From: Neisseriaceae bacterium TC5R-5
GTDB lineage: Bacteria; Pseudomonadota; Gammaproteobacteria; Burkholderiales; Chromobacteriaceae
DNA: 51,769 nt
Direction of reading: 5' to 3'
Assembly: GCA_020830965.2 (NCBI GenBank)
Contig: JACCFC020000026.1
Location: forward strand, 1 to 51,769
Below, piece after piece: positions 7,113-15,336 of the stretch (positions are counted from its first letter, which is position 1; each line of letters opens with the position of its first letter). Made by a program: the position numbers and the translations under genes. The notes under the pieces were generated by a model. That model saw nothing but the letters and a program-made list of their open reading frames with translations, was not told the DNA's origin and made no database searches.

Positions 7113-9488
7113 TTAGTGATTAACCGGATCCAGGAAGCGAGCTAAACGTGAGTCATGACTTTGTTGTAATTGCTCGGGTGCCGCATCATGCACAATACTG
7201 CCGTTCTCCATAAAAATAATTCTATCGGATACCCGGAAAGCAAATTTCATTTCGTGTGTGACTATCAGCATAGTCATCCCTTCCTTAGCCAACTCTTCTA
7301 TCACCAGTAGCACATCATTGACTAATTCTGGGTCTAAGGCCGAAGTAGGCTCATCAAACAGAATAATGGCCGGCTGCATGATTAAGGCGCGAGCAATGGC
7401 GACACGTTGTTGTTGTCCACCAGAAAGCTGGTGTGGGTATTGATTGGCCAATGCTAGTAAACCCACTTTATCTAAAATGGCGAGTGCGCGTGCCTGTATT
7501 TCCACTTTATTACTACTGTGGTGATACAGCGGTGCCAGCATCACGTTTTCCTGCACGGTTTTATGCGGGAACAGGTTAAAGCTCTGAAATACCATGCCGA
7601 TGTGCACAATTTTATTAAGAACATCGTGATGACTAATGGGGTGAGCTTCATTTTTGCCAGCAAGAAAGCGCTCACCCTGTAAGTAAATTTCACCCTGATC
7701 TAATACTTCCAAACCGTTAATGCTACGAATTAATGTTGTTTTACCTGAGCCAGAGGGGCCAATAATACAAGTAACCTCTCCCCATTTGATATCCAAATTA
7801 ATATTTTTTAACACGGCGGTTTCGCCAAATTTTTTATGAGCGTGTTTGATTTGTAAGGCGTATCCACTATTTTTTCTGGTGGATATTGCACTGGATTTAT
7901 TCAATGCTTGTAATGGTGCTTGGGCAATAAATTTAGGTTTTAATTGCTTGCTCACATCCAGATGCTGCTCCCATTTTTTTAATAAATAAGTGATTAAAGA
8001 TACTATCAGCACATAGTAAAAAGCAACAGCGATTAGAGTTTCGATCACTAAAAAATTGCGGGTATATAGTTGCTGACCCACTAATAATATTTCAGTTAAG
8101 GAAATGACTGAAACTAAAGAGGTCAATTTAACAATAGTAACGAACTGATTAGCTAAGGTTGGTAGGGCGACTCGTAATGCCTGAGGAATAATAATGAGTC
8201 GTTGAATGCCAAAAAAAGAAATCCCTAATGCTTTGCCTGCTTCGATTTGTCCTTTTGGTACCGCTTGCAGTGCTCCGCGATGAATTTCGGCAATATAAGC
8301 AGATTCACTCAGTGTTAAGGCAATGAGGCCAGCAATAAATGGGCTGGAGAGTAATAGCGCACTACTAGGCCAAGCTTGCGGCAGGTTATAAATAAAAATT
8401 AATAAGACTAATAACGGTAGGCTACGGAAAAACCAGATATAAGCCTTTGCTATTTTCTGTAGCATCTGGTTTTGAGATCGATGGGCCAGTGCGAGGAAAA
8501 AGCCGAAAATAACTGCCAAAACCCAGGTAAATGTGCTGAGCTTTATCACAGTCACTGTGGCTTGCCAGAATTCTTTTTTAATAAATAAACCAGCAAGATA
8601 AGCCCAGTTAAATCCGCTGATGCCCACATTAGCGGCTGAGCTAAGTGATGCGGCATTACTTTCTAATAATTCGGGTTGAGGGTAGGCTAGGTTATATTTT
8701 TGCAATAGTTTAGCGTATTCGCCGCTGGCGCGGACTTCTGCAAAAAGCTCGGTAATTTGCTGTTTGAGTGCAGTATTATTTTTATCAAAGGCCAAGCCGA
8801 TTAAGACTGGGTCTAGCATTTGCTTAGTGCTGATAGCTAGGCGGCCACCCAGTGCGTCGATGACCATTTTAGCGACAGCGGCATCTTCATACTGTACGTC
8901 AACTCCTTTGGATAGCAAGGCTTGTGCGGCTTCTGGTGCACTGGGAAACTCTTTGACCTCAATGGCGCCAAAACCTTTTGGCAGGCAGTAGGTGTTCGAG
9001 ATGGCATTCAGGCGGCTAATCCACGAGGCGCCCTTCATTGAGGAAATGCGCTTGCCACATAATTCTTCTAGCGTTTGTGGTCGAAAAGAGTCATCTCCTC
9101 TTACCACTAGTACGCCCCCAGTTTGTAAGTAAGGCAAAAAATCTACCTGTTTGGCACGTTGTGGATTAACGTATAGCGCGGATGCTACTACATCATAATG
9201 TTTGGCATTTAAACCAATAATAATGTTCTCAATCCGTGTGTCTTTAAAGATGGCCTGCTTACCCATTTTTTCTGCGATCAGACGCATAAAATCAGGGTCG
9301 AAACCACTGGCCTGGCCTTTGTCTAAATAGGCATAGGGAGCATAAGTTAGATCAATGCCGATAGTTAATTGCTGCGGATTGATCGTAGTTGCCGCATAAA
9401 CTGGGTTGGCAAATAGTATGAAGATCGAAAAAAAATAATTAGAAATTATTTTGGGGGAGAAGAAGGAAGAGCGTTGTATAGTGAGCAT
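7113..9488 (-). CDS. Single-chain polar amino-acid ABC transporter (binding protein + permease + ATPase)
   Basis: 791 residues comprising all three parts of an importer. Residues 1-32 are a signal sequence. About 40-270 is a family-3 solute-binding domain ([32 protein letters not shown]). About 300-505 is a HisM/GlnP-type permease with five predicted membrane helices and the EAA loop at 401-424 ([20 protein letters not shown]). About 545-791 is the ATPase: Walker A GPSGSGKT at 577-584, Q-loop Gln635, signature LSGGQQQR at 688-695, Walker B ending in Glu713, and His745. Five helices would leave the binding domain outside and the ATPase inside, so the fusion is topologically sensible. Fusion of the first two parts is known; all three in one chain is, to my knowledge, uncommon. 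It heads the operon, and its start has a weak ribosome site. Confidence 0.92.
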   Translation of the reverse strand: MLTIQRSSFFSPKIISNYFFSIFILFANPVYAATTINPQQLTIGIDLTYAPYAYLDKGQASGFDPDFMRLIAEKMGKQAIFKDTRIENIIIGLNAKHYDVVASALYVNPQRAKQVDFLPYLQTGGVLVVRGDDSFRPQTLEELCGKRISSMKGASWISRLNAISNTYCLPKGFGAIEVKEFPSAPEAAQALLSKGVDVQYEDAAVAKMVIDALGGRLAISTKQMLDPVLIGLAFDKNNTALKQQITELFAEVRASGEYAKLLQKYNLAYPQPELLESNAASLSSAANVGISGFNWAYLAGLFIKKEFWQATVTVIKLSTFTWVLAVIFGFFLALAHRSQNQMLQKIAKAYIWFFRSLPLLVLLIFIYNLPQAWPSSALLLSSPFIAGLIALTLSESAYIAEIHRGALQAVPKGQIEAGKALGISFFGIQRLIIIPQALRVALPTLANQFVTIVKLTSLVSVISLTEILLVGQQLYTRNFLVIETLIAVAFYYVLIVSLITYLLKKWEQHLDVSKQLKPKFIAQAPLQALNKSSAISTRKNSGYALQIKHAHKKFGETAVLKNINLDIKWGEVTCIIGPSGSGKTTLIRSINGLEVLDQGEIYLQGERFLAGKNEAHPISHHDVLNKIVHIGMVFQSFNLFPHKTVQENVMLAPLYHHSSNKVEIQARALAILDKVGLLALANQYPHQLSGGQQQRVAIARALIMQPAIILFDEPTSALDPELVNDVLLVIEELAKEGMTMLIVTHEMKFAFRVSDRIIFMENGSIVHDAAPEQLQQSHDSRLARFLDPVNH

Positions 9489-9813
9489 GGCAGATAGGCT
9501 TTAGCTGATTTGCAGTAAATGAAGTGGGTAACAGCATTTTTAGATGGTCAATTATGACACTGCTTGCGGCAAATCATATATACCTGACTATTCTAAGAGC
9601 CGCTAATAAAACGCCTGATCCAGCGTTGCGACTCCTTGTCCTATCATCTGCATTGTTTGAGCCGGTTAGGGGCTCTTCGAGCTTTTGTTAGCAGGATAGA
9701 GCTTTGTTGCTAAGAATGACTGACAGGCATCCGCTTGCTGCGTTGCCATGCGCTTACTGATCCCCTTAGCCTACTTGCGTCGCTGACGCAGCGTTAGATT
9801 GTGGTGATGATTT
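9489..9813. other. Intergenic region: upstream of the transporter operon, plus repeat element
   Basis: No gene is evident. The right part from about 9595 holds a dispersed repeat described separately. The stretch next to the transporter start must carry its promoter: TATATATGAT and CATAAT on the minus strand are possible -10 elements but no matching -35 is convincing. A distal segment, AGCCTACT followed by CGTTAGATTGTG at about 9768-9802, recurs near 26846-26866, so homology extends beyond the core of the repeat. Confidence 0.45.
9595..9692. repeat. Dispersed repeat with inverted ends, copy 1
   Basis: The unit starts TAGAGCCG-like, then GCTAATAAAACGCCTGATCC and AGCGTTGCGACTCCTTG, and ends with GCTTTTGTTAGC. 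Its outer ends, GCTAATAAAAC and GCTTTTGTTAGC, are nearly reverse complements, so the transcript could fold into one long stem-loop. A second copy at 26681-26789 shares the sequence CCTGATCCAGCGTTGCG exactly along with the same inverted ends. No coding potential is seen. It resembles a miniature palindromic repeat family (REP or MITE-like) placed between genes; whether it is mobile is unknown. Confidence 0.7.
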
Positions 9814-10164
9814 TTACTTGAGTAAGCGTTCTGCCCATTCGATTGCGTTAAAACCGACACTAATCTGGCCATTCACCAGCAGTACGGGCCGTTTAATGAT
9901 GGAGCTATGGTTTTGCATCAAGAGGATGGCGCTGTTGATTTGCGTGGCTTGGTTTTTTAGTTCATCGCTTAATCCTCGCCAAGTAGTGCCTTGCCGGTTG
10001 ATCAGCTTGTCCAGGCCGATAGCATCTATCCAATGAGTGAGGCTAGCTGCATCAATACCTTGTTTTTTGAAGTCATGGAAAGTGTAGTTTAAGTTCTGGT
10101 CACTGAGCCACTGGCGGGCTTTTTTGACGGTGCTGCAATTGGGTATGCCGTAAAGAGTAATCAT
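9814..10164 (-). CDS. yffB: ArsC/Spx-family thioredoxin-fold protein (YffB type)
   Basis: 116 residues with the opening MITLYGIPNCSTVKKARQWL typical of the ArsC/Spx/YffB family. Cys10 in the CSTVKKAR motif is the single redox-active cysteine, and IIKRPVLLV with GFNAIEW near the end is characteristic of YffB-like proteins. The family has a thioredoxin-like fold and is often annotated as an arsenate reductase, but YffB itself is thought to use glutathione-linked thiol chemistry and its physiological substrate is uncertain. The gene starts 8 bases after pilU ends, so the two are probably cotranscribed although functionally unrelated. Confidence 0.85.
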   Translation of the reverse strand: MITLYGIPNCSTVKKARQWLSDQNLNYTFHDFKKQGIDAASLTHWIDAIGLDKLINRQGTTWRGLSDELKNQATQINSAILLMQNHSSIIKRPVLLVNGQISVGFNAIEWAERLLK

Positions 10165-10172
10165 CTATGTGC

Positions 10173-11300
10173 TTATAGGTCTAATTTAATATCATCAAAA
10201 CTGGCGGAATTGTCTCCGCCGATGGGGTTGTTTTTGTCGCTGTCTTTGGCCTGATTGATCAGCCAGTATAAATTGGTGGGTGAGTCGGCATTTTTCAAGG
10301 CTTCATCCAGGCTGATTTGGCCATCTTTGTACAGGCGGAACAGTGCTTGTTCAAAAGTTTGTGAGCCATCACTCATGCTGTTTTCAATGGCTTCCTTGAT
10401 CTTATCAATTTCACCGGTGCGTATCAGTTCGGCAATACGGGTACTATTGAGCAGAATTTCTATCGCAGGCACGCGGCTGCCGCTCAGGGTAGGGATCAAG
10501 CGTTGCGAGATGACTGCACGTAGTGAGGCAGATAAGTCCATCAGTAGCGAGGTACGGCTTTCCGGCGGGAAGAAATTGATTACTCGGTTCAGCATATGGT
10601 AGCTATTGTTGCCGTGCAGTGTAGAGATGCATAAGTGACCTGACTGAGCGTAGGTAATGGCATGGGTGAGTGTTTCCGGATCACGAATCTCTCCTAGCAT
10701 CAGCACATCCGGCGCTTCTCGCATGGCGTTTTTCAGTGCATGCGCATAGGAGAGGGTGTCGAAACCGACTTCGCGCTGGTTGATGATGGATTTCTCATGG
10801 CGGTAGAGAAACTCTATCGGGTCTTCTACCGTGAGAATGTGCCCACTCATAGTTTGGTTACGTGTTTGTAGCATGGCGGCCACGGTGGAGCTTTTACCGG
10901 AGCCGGTGGAGCCCACCACCAGAATTAGTCCCCGTTTTGCCTGGATTAATTCACTGAGTAGCGCGGGAAGTTGCAGATTTTCCAAAGAGGGGATGTTGGG
11001 CAGGATGTAACGTACCACCATGCCTACCGAACCACGTTGCCAAAAAATATTGATGCGATAACTGCCTAGACCGGCTACCGGGCAGCCTAGATTCATTTCG
11101 CGCTCAGCTTCGAATCGGGCGACTTCTTCCTCGTTCATCAAGCTATACGCTAATTGCTTGACCATGTCGGCACTCAGTGGCTTGTCATTAACCGGCTGCA
11201 TGCTGCCGTTTAGTTTAATCATGGGGGGTGAAAAGCTGGTGAAGAATAAGTCACTGGCCCGTTTGTCGGCCATCAGTTTAAAAAATGGCAGCATTAGCAT
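10173..11300 (-). CDS. pilU: Type IV pilus ATPase PilU (PilT-family)
   Basis: 375 residues, the length of PilU. These hexameric cytoplasmic ATPases power retraction of type IV pili, with PilU assisting PilT. Visible features are the N-terminal KRASDLFF (the family's ASDL), Walker A GSTGSGKS at 130-137, the Asp box TVEDPIEF at 157-164, Walker B DVLMLGEIRD at 198-207 and the His box GHLCISTLHGN near 221-231. The C-terminal extension (KDSDKNNPIGGDNSASFDDI) is longer and more acidic than in PilT, favouring PilU. PilT is not in the window. The ribosome site before the ATG is weak, and an in-frame ATG two codons later is an alternative start. Confidence 0.9.
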   Translation of the reverse strand: MLMLPFFKLMADKRASDLFFTSFSPPMIKLNGSMQPVNDKPLSADMVKQLAYSLMNEEEVARFEAEREMNLGCPVAGLGSYRINIFWQRGSVGMVVRYILPNIPSLENLQLPALLSELIQAKRGLILVVGSTGSGKSSTVAAMLQTRNQTMSGHILTVEDPIEFLYRHEKSIINQREVGFDTLSYAHALKNAMREAPDVLMLGEIRDPETLTHAITYAQSGHLCISTLHGNNSYHMLNRVINFFPPESRTSLLMDLSASLRAVISQRLIPTLSGSRVPAIEILLNSTRIAELIRTGEIDKIKEAIENSMSDGSQTFEQALFRLYKDGQISLDEALKNADSPTNLYWLINQAKDSDKNNPIGGDNSASFDDIKLDL

Positions 11301-11366
11301 GGCGGTGTTCTCGCAGCGGTTAGAGAGTGATTTTAGTTTAGTGCTACCCGGCGCTGAATTTTAAAC

Positions 11367-11387
11367 TTTAGGCGGAATGAATCCGCC
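11367..11387 (-). terminator. Intrinsic terminator of fadD
   Basis: GGCGGA and TCCGCC (11371-11376 and 11382-11387) form a compact hairpin with a 5-base loop. On the minus strand the stem is followed by TAAAGTTTAAAATT, a T-containing tail. It lies 18 bases beyond the fadD stop and upstream of pilU, so it probably separates the two transcripts. Confidence 0.55.
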
Positions 11388-11405
11388 GCTGGCTTGGTTT
11401 CATGG

Positions 11406-13064
11406 CTATTCGCGCAGTGCGCGACGCAAGATCTTGCCTACATTGGTTTTAGGCAATTCGCTGCGAAACTCTATCAACTTAGGCACTTTGTAAGCCGTCA
11501 GTTTTTCGCGACAATAGTGCAAGATGGCTTGTTCGCTAAGTGCGGTATTCTTCTTCACGATAAAGACTTTTACCGCTTCCCCTGATTTGTCATCAGGAAC
11601 GCCGACACAAGCGACTTCCAGCACATCCGGGTGGCTGGCAATTACATCTTCAATTTCATTCGGATAAACATTGAAGCCAGAAACCAAAATCATGTCTTTC
11701 TTGCGATCTACCAATTTGACAAAGCCATCCTCACCTAAAACCGCGATGTCACCCGTTGCTAAAAAACCTTGTTCATCTAACACCTTAGCGGTTTCATCTG
11801 GGCGGTTCCAATAGCCTTTCATTACCTGTGGGCCACGAATGCAGAGCTCACCCTGTTCTCCTTGGGCAACTGGTTTGCCATCACTATCACGCAATTCGAT
11901 ATCGGTGGAGGGGATGGGGAGGCCGATGGTACCATTGTAGTTTGCTAAATTCATTGGGTTGATACAGGCGGCAGGGCTGGTTTCGGTGAGGCCATAAGCT
12001 TCGATCAACGTGGTGCCGGTAAGTTGTTTCCATTTATCGGCTACCGTTTTTTGTACTGCCATACCTCCCCCCAGAGTCATGCGCCAAGTAGAAAAATCGA
12101 GTATGGCAAAGTCTGGGTGATTGAGCAGAGCATTAAAGAGGGTATTGACCCCAGTGAGGCAGCTAACCGGATATTTGCGCATCTCTTTGATGAAGCCCGC
12201 GATGTCGCGTGGGTTGGGGATAAGAACATTTAAAGCCCCTATCTTGGTGAACAGCATCAGATTGGCAGTTAGTGAAAAGATATGATACAGCGGCAACGCG
12301 GTGACGATGATTTCCTGGCCTTCTCGTAAGCAGGGTTTTACCCAGGCACTGGCCTGCAACATATTGGCAATAATGTTCTTATGCAACAGCATGGCGGCTT
12401 TAGGAGTGCCGGTAGTACCGCCGGTGTATTGTAGAAAAGCGATATCATCATGGTTGGTGTCGACATGGTTATAGCTTTGTTTTGCTCCTTGCTTCAGGGC
12501 GTCATTGAATAAACTGAATTGAGCAAACTGCCAAGCCGGAACGAGCTTTTTGATTTTGCGTACGACGAAGTTAACAATTTGTTGTTTGGGAAAGCCTAGC
12601 AGATCACCAAGACTGGCGACAATGATATTCCTCACCTGCGTACGCGGCAGGACTTTTTCCAGTACATTGGCAAAATTCTCTAGAATGATAATGGTTTCTG
12701 CGCCGGAGTCATTTAATTGGTACTCTAGTTCGCGTGGTGTATATAAAGGATTGACATTGACGATGGTGCAGCCGGCACGCAATGCACCAAAAACGACAAT
12801 GGGGTATTGCAATAAATTAGGCATCATAACGGCGACACGATCCCCTCTGCGTAGTTTTAGCTGGTTTTGCAGATAAGAAGCGAAGTGAGCAGAGAGAGTG
12901 TCAAGCTGTTGATAGTTTAGTTCTTTACCCATGCAGGCTAAGGCGGGACGATTCTGAAAGGTTTTGATGCTGAGGTCGAACATTTCGGTAAGCGATTGGA
13001 ACTGTTCGATATCAATTTCCTGATCGACGCCTGCTTGATAGTTTTTAAGCCACAGTTTTTCCAT
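11406..13064 (-). CDS. fadD: Long-chain-fatty-acid--CoA ligase
   Basis: 552 residues, close to the 561 of E. coli FadD. The enzyme activates fatty acids to acyl-CoA using ATP, at the inner face of the membrane, for beta-oxidation or lipid synthesis. The adenylate-forming signature YTGGTTGTPK is near residues 213-222. Also seen are LIEAYGLTETSP, TGDIAVLGEDGF and the hinge/C-domain motif DRKKDMILVSGFNVYPNEIE. The catalytic lysine region near the end reads PKTNVGKILRRALRE. The N-terminus (MEKLWLKNYQAGVDQEID) is the typical FadD start (W...Y..GVP.EID). It stands alone, upstream of a hairpin terminator. Confidence 0.93.
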   Translation of the reverse strand: MEKLWLKNYQAGVDQEIDIEQFQSLTEMFDLSIKTFQNRPALACMGKELNYQQLDTLSAHFASYLQNQLKLRRGDRVAVMMPNLLQYPIVVFGALRAGCTIVNVNPLYTPRELEYQLNDSGAETIIILENFANVLEKVLPRTQVRNIIVASLGDLLGFPKQQIVNFVVRKIKKLVPAWQFAQFSLFNDALKQGAKQSYNHVDTNHDDIAFLQYTGGTTGTPKAAMLLHKNIIANMLQASAWVKPCLREGQEIIVTALPLYHIFSLTANLMLFTKIGALNVLIPNPRDIAGFIKEMRKYPVSCLTGVNTLFNALLNHPDFAILDFSTWRMTLGGGMAVQKTVADKWKQLTGTTLIEAYGLTETSPAACINPMNLANYNGTIGLPIPSTDIELRDSDGKPVAQGEQGELCIRGPQVMKGYWNRPDETAKVLDEQGFLATGDIAVLGEDGFVKLVDRKKDMILVSGFNVYPNEIEDVIASHPDVLEVACVGVPDDKSGEAVKVFIVKKNTALSEQAILHYCREKLTAYKVPKLIEFRSELPKTNVGKILRRALRE

Positions 13065-13280
13065 GCATGCTTTCTCTTGGTAAGTGTCTGCTGGGTTGGT
13101 ATTGTTTAGCTATTGATTCTTTTTAGTTCATGTTGTGCAGGGGTCTGATGTCTATACTTCCGTGCCTTACTAGGTAATCTACCGTAACTGGCGAGAGCAG
13201 CAAAGCACCATGGCATGTTTCTAGGTGAGTGCGTAATCAATGGAAAGGTATCTTGGTTTTCTTTTTGGCCCGAAGTGAGT

Positions 13281-13322
13281 TACAATCAGAGCGTTTAGGG
13301 ATGGGCGTTTCGCCCATTTTTT
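13281..13322 (+). promoter_or_regulatory. rimP leader: possible -10 box and terminator-like hairpin
   Basis: TACAAT at 13281-13286 is a plausible -10 box. Shortly after it, ATGGGCG and CGCCCAT (13301-13317) form a 7-bp hairpin with a TTT loop directly followed by a T run, the structure of an intrinsic terminator, only 17 bases before the rimP ATG. A transcript would start just before the hairpin, so this looks like a leader attenuator of the rimP-nusA-infB operon. A conserved rimP-leader RNA has been described in other bacteria; whether this belongs to it was not tested. Confidence 0.5.
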
Positions 13323-13339
13323 ATTTGTGGAAATGAGCA

Positions 13340-13765
13340 ATGGACGTACGTTTGCTGCTGGAAAATACATTGCCGGGCCTAGGCTATGAGCTGGTTGACT
13401 TTGAAGTGAGTCCAGGTGGGGGTCTGCGCTTGTTTATTGACAAGCCTGGTGGTGTTACTGTTGAGGACTGTGTGCTGGTGAGTAATCATTTTACTCGGCT
13501 GTTCATGGTAGAAAACGTTAATTATGAGCGGCTGGAAGTCTCATCTCCAGGTTTGGATCGGCCATTAAAAAAAGAGGCCGATTTTATCCGTTTTTCGGGG
13601 CAGCTTGCCAAGATTAAGACGCGCGCACCAATTGAGCAGCAGAAAAAATTCATGGGCCGGCTTGTTGGGGTTCAAGAAGGCTCGGTGCAGTTGGAAGTAG
13701 ATGGTCGCGTAGTGGTCATTCCATTTGCCAATATCGATAAGGCTAGGTTAGAGCCTGAATTTTGA
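13340..13765 (+). CDS. rimP: Ribosome maturation factor RimP
   Basis: 141 residues. RimP helps assemble the 30S ribosomal subunit. The protein shows the typical order: [20 protein letters not shown] in the N-terminal domain, [15 protein letters not shown], then [21 protein letters not shown], and a C-terminal SH3-like part ending in [13 protein letters not shown]. The start ATG follows GTGGAAATGAGC. It is the first gene of the conserved rimP-nusA-infB operon, 53 bases before nusA. Confidence 0.95.
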   Translation: MDVRLLLENTLPGLGYELVDFEVSPGGGLRLFIDKPGGVTVEDCVLVSNHFTRLFMVENVNYERLEVSSPGLDRPLKKEADFIRFSGQLAKIKTRAPIEQQKKFMGRLVGVQEGSVQLEVDGRVVVIPFANIDKARLEPEF

Positions 13766-13818
13766 TGGTTGGATAATCATAATGCCCCGCATAAAGACAA
13801 AAATTCGGAGAGGAATGA

Positions 13819-15297
13819 ATGAGTCGCGAGATTTTGTTGCTGGTGGATGCCTTGGCAAGCGAAAAAAATGTCAGCAAAGATGTGGTCTTTTCCGCACTTG
13901 AAATGGCACTTGCTTCGGCAACTAAAAAGAAGCTTACCGATGACGAAATGGATGTGCGTGTCGAAATAGACCGCCATACCGGGATATACCAGACTTTCCG
14001 TCGCTGGTTGGTCGTAGAAGACGAGTTGTTGGAGTCCGAAAGCAAGGAAATTGGTTTAGTGGACGCGCGTGAACGCGATCCGCGAATCGAACTCGGTGCG
14101 TTTGTCGAGGAGTCGATGGAGGCGGTGGAGTTTGGTCGTATTGGTGCACAAACTGCGAAGCAGGTTATTTTGCAGCGTATTCGTGACGCTGAGCGTGAAC
14201 AATTATTGAATGAGTTCTTGCAGCGCCGTGAACATCTGGTCACTGGGACAATTAAACGCATGGAGCGTGGTAATGCTATTGTCGAGTGTGGCAAGTTGGA
14301 AGCTATGTTGCCGCGAGATCAGATGATTCCAAAGGAAAATCTGAGGGTTGGTGATAGAGTCAAGGCCTTTTTGCTGCGGATAGATCGTCAGGGGCGTGGA
14401 CCACAGTTGATCTTATCTAGGACTTCGTATGAGTTTCTAGTGAAATTGTTTGAGTTGGAAGTTCCAGAAATTGACGAAGGTATGCTGGAGATCAAAGCTG
14501 CCGTTCGTGATGCTGGCATGCGTGCCAAGATCGCCGTCAAGGCTAATGATGGACGTATTGACCCGCAGGGTACCTGTATTGGTATGCGTGGCTCGCGTGT
14601 GCAAGCAGTAAGCCAGGAACTTGCAGGGGAGCGTGTTGATATTGTGTTGTGGGCACCTGAGCCAGCGCAGTTTGTTATCAATGCTCTGTCGCCGGCAGAG
14701 GTGACGCGCATCATGGTGGATGAAGATAATCATCGCATGGATGTTGTCGTTGAAGAAGAGCAATTGGCTTTAGCTATTGGGCGTAATGGACAAAACGTGA
14801 AGCTTGCTGCGGAACTGACTGGTTGGTACCTGAATATCATGACGGTGGGTGAGGCTGAAGAAAAGCATCAGGCGGAAGACGCTACATTGCGTAATCTTTT
14901 TGTTAGTGCATTAAAGGTAGATGAGGCAACTGCGAATCTGCTGGTACAAGAAGGTTTTGCGGAGCTAGAAGAAATTGCTTATGTACCTATTGCAGAAATG
15001 TTGGAAATTGAAGGTTTTGATGAGGAGCTGGTCAATGAGCTGCGCAGCCGTGCACGCGATGCACTGCTGACTCAGGCGATTGCGTCCGAAGAAAAAGTAG
15101 AAAGCGTTTCCGATGATCTGCGAGATATCGAAGGCCTGGATGCTGAACTGGTTCGCAAGTTGGCTGATGGTGGCGTGATAACCCGGGATGACTTGGCTGA
15201 TTTGGCCGTGGATGATCTGGTAGACATGACCGGTATAGAAGCGGAAGCTGCACGCTCGATTATTATGAAGGCGCGTGAGCACTGGTTTAACCAGTAA
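13819..15297 (+). CDS. nusA: Transcription termination/antitermination factor NusA
   Basis: 492 residues, the normal proteobacterial length. NusA binds RNA polymerase and RNA and controls pausing, termination and antitermination. Order of domains: N-terminal polymerase-binding domain ([20 protein letters not shown]), S1 domain (about 135-200, [18 protein letters not shown]), two KH domains ([20 protein letters not shown] and [18 protein letters not shown]), then two acidic helix-hairpin-helix repeats ([37 protein letters not shown]). The start follows GGAGAGGAATGA. It sits between rimP and infB as expected. Confidence 0.97.
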   Translation: MSREILLLVDALASEKNVSKDVVFSALEMALASATKKKLTDDEMDVRVEIDRHTGIYQTFRRWLVVEDELLESESKEIGLVDARERDPRIELGAFVEESMEAVEFGRIGAQTAKQVILQRIRDAEREQLLNEFLQRREHLVTGTIKRMERGNAIVECGKLEAMLPRDQMIPKENLRVGDRVKAFLLRIDRQGRGPQLILSRTSYEFLVKLFELEVPEIDEGMLEIKAAVRDAGMRAKIAVKANDGRIDPQGTCIGMRGSRVQAVSQELAGERVDIVLWAPEPAQFVINALSPAEVTRIMVDEDNHRMDVVVEEEQLALAIGRNGQNVKLAAELTGWYLNIMTVGEAEEKHQAEDATLRNLFVSALKVDEATANLLVQEGFAELEEIAYVPIAEMLEIEGFDEELVNELRSRARDALLTQAIASEEKVESVSDDLRDIEGLDAELVRKLADGGVITRDDLADLAVDDLVDMTGIEAEAARSIIMKAREHWFNQ

Positions 15298-15336
15298 GGC
15301 TTTTTCGGGAAGTACTTACGGAATTTGGGAAGACGC

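Noticed and set aside
13065-13339. A tRNA gene before rimP, as seen in some enterobacteria
   Set aside because: No cloverleaf, GGTTCGA-type T-loop or CCA end could be found. The same visual search in the other intergenic regions was also negative.
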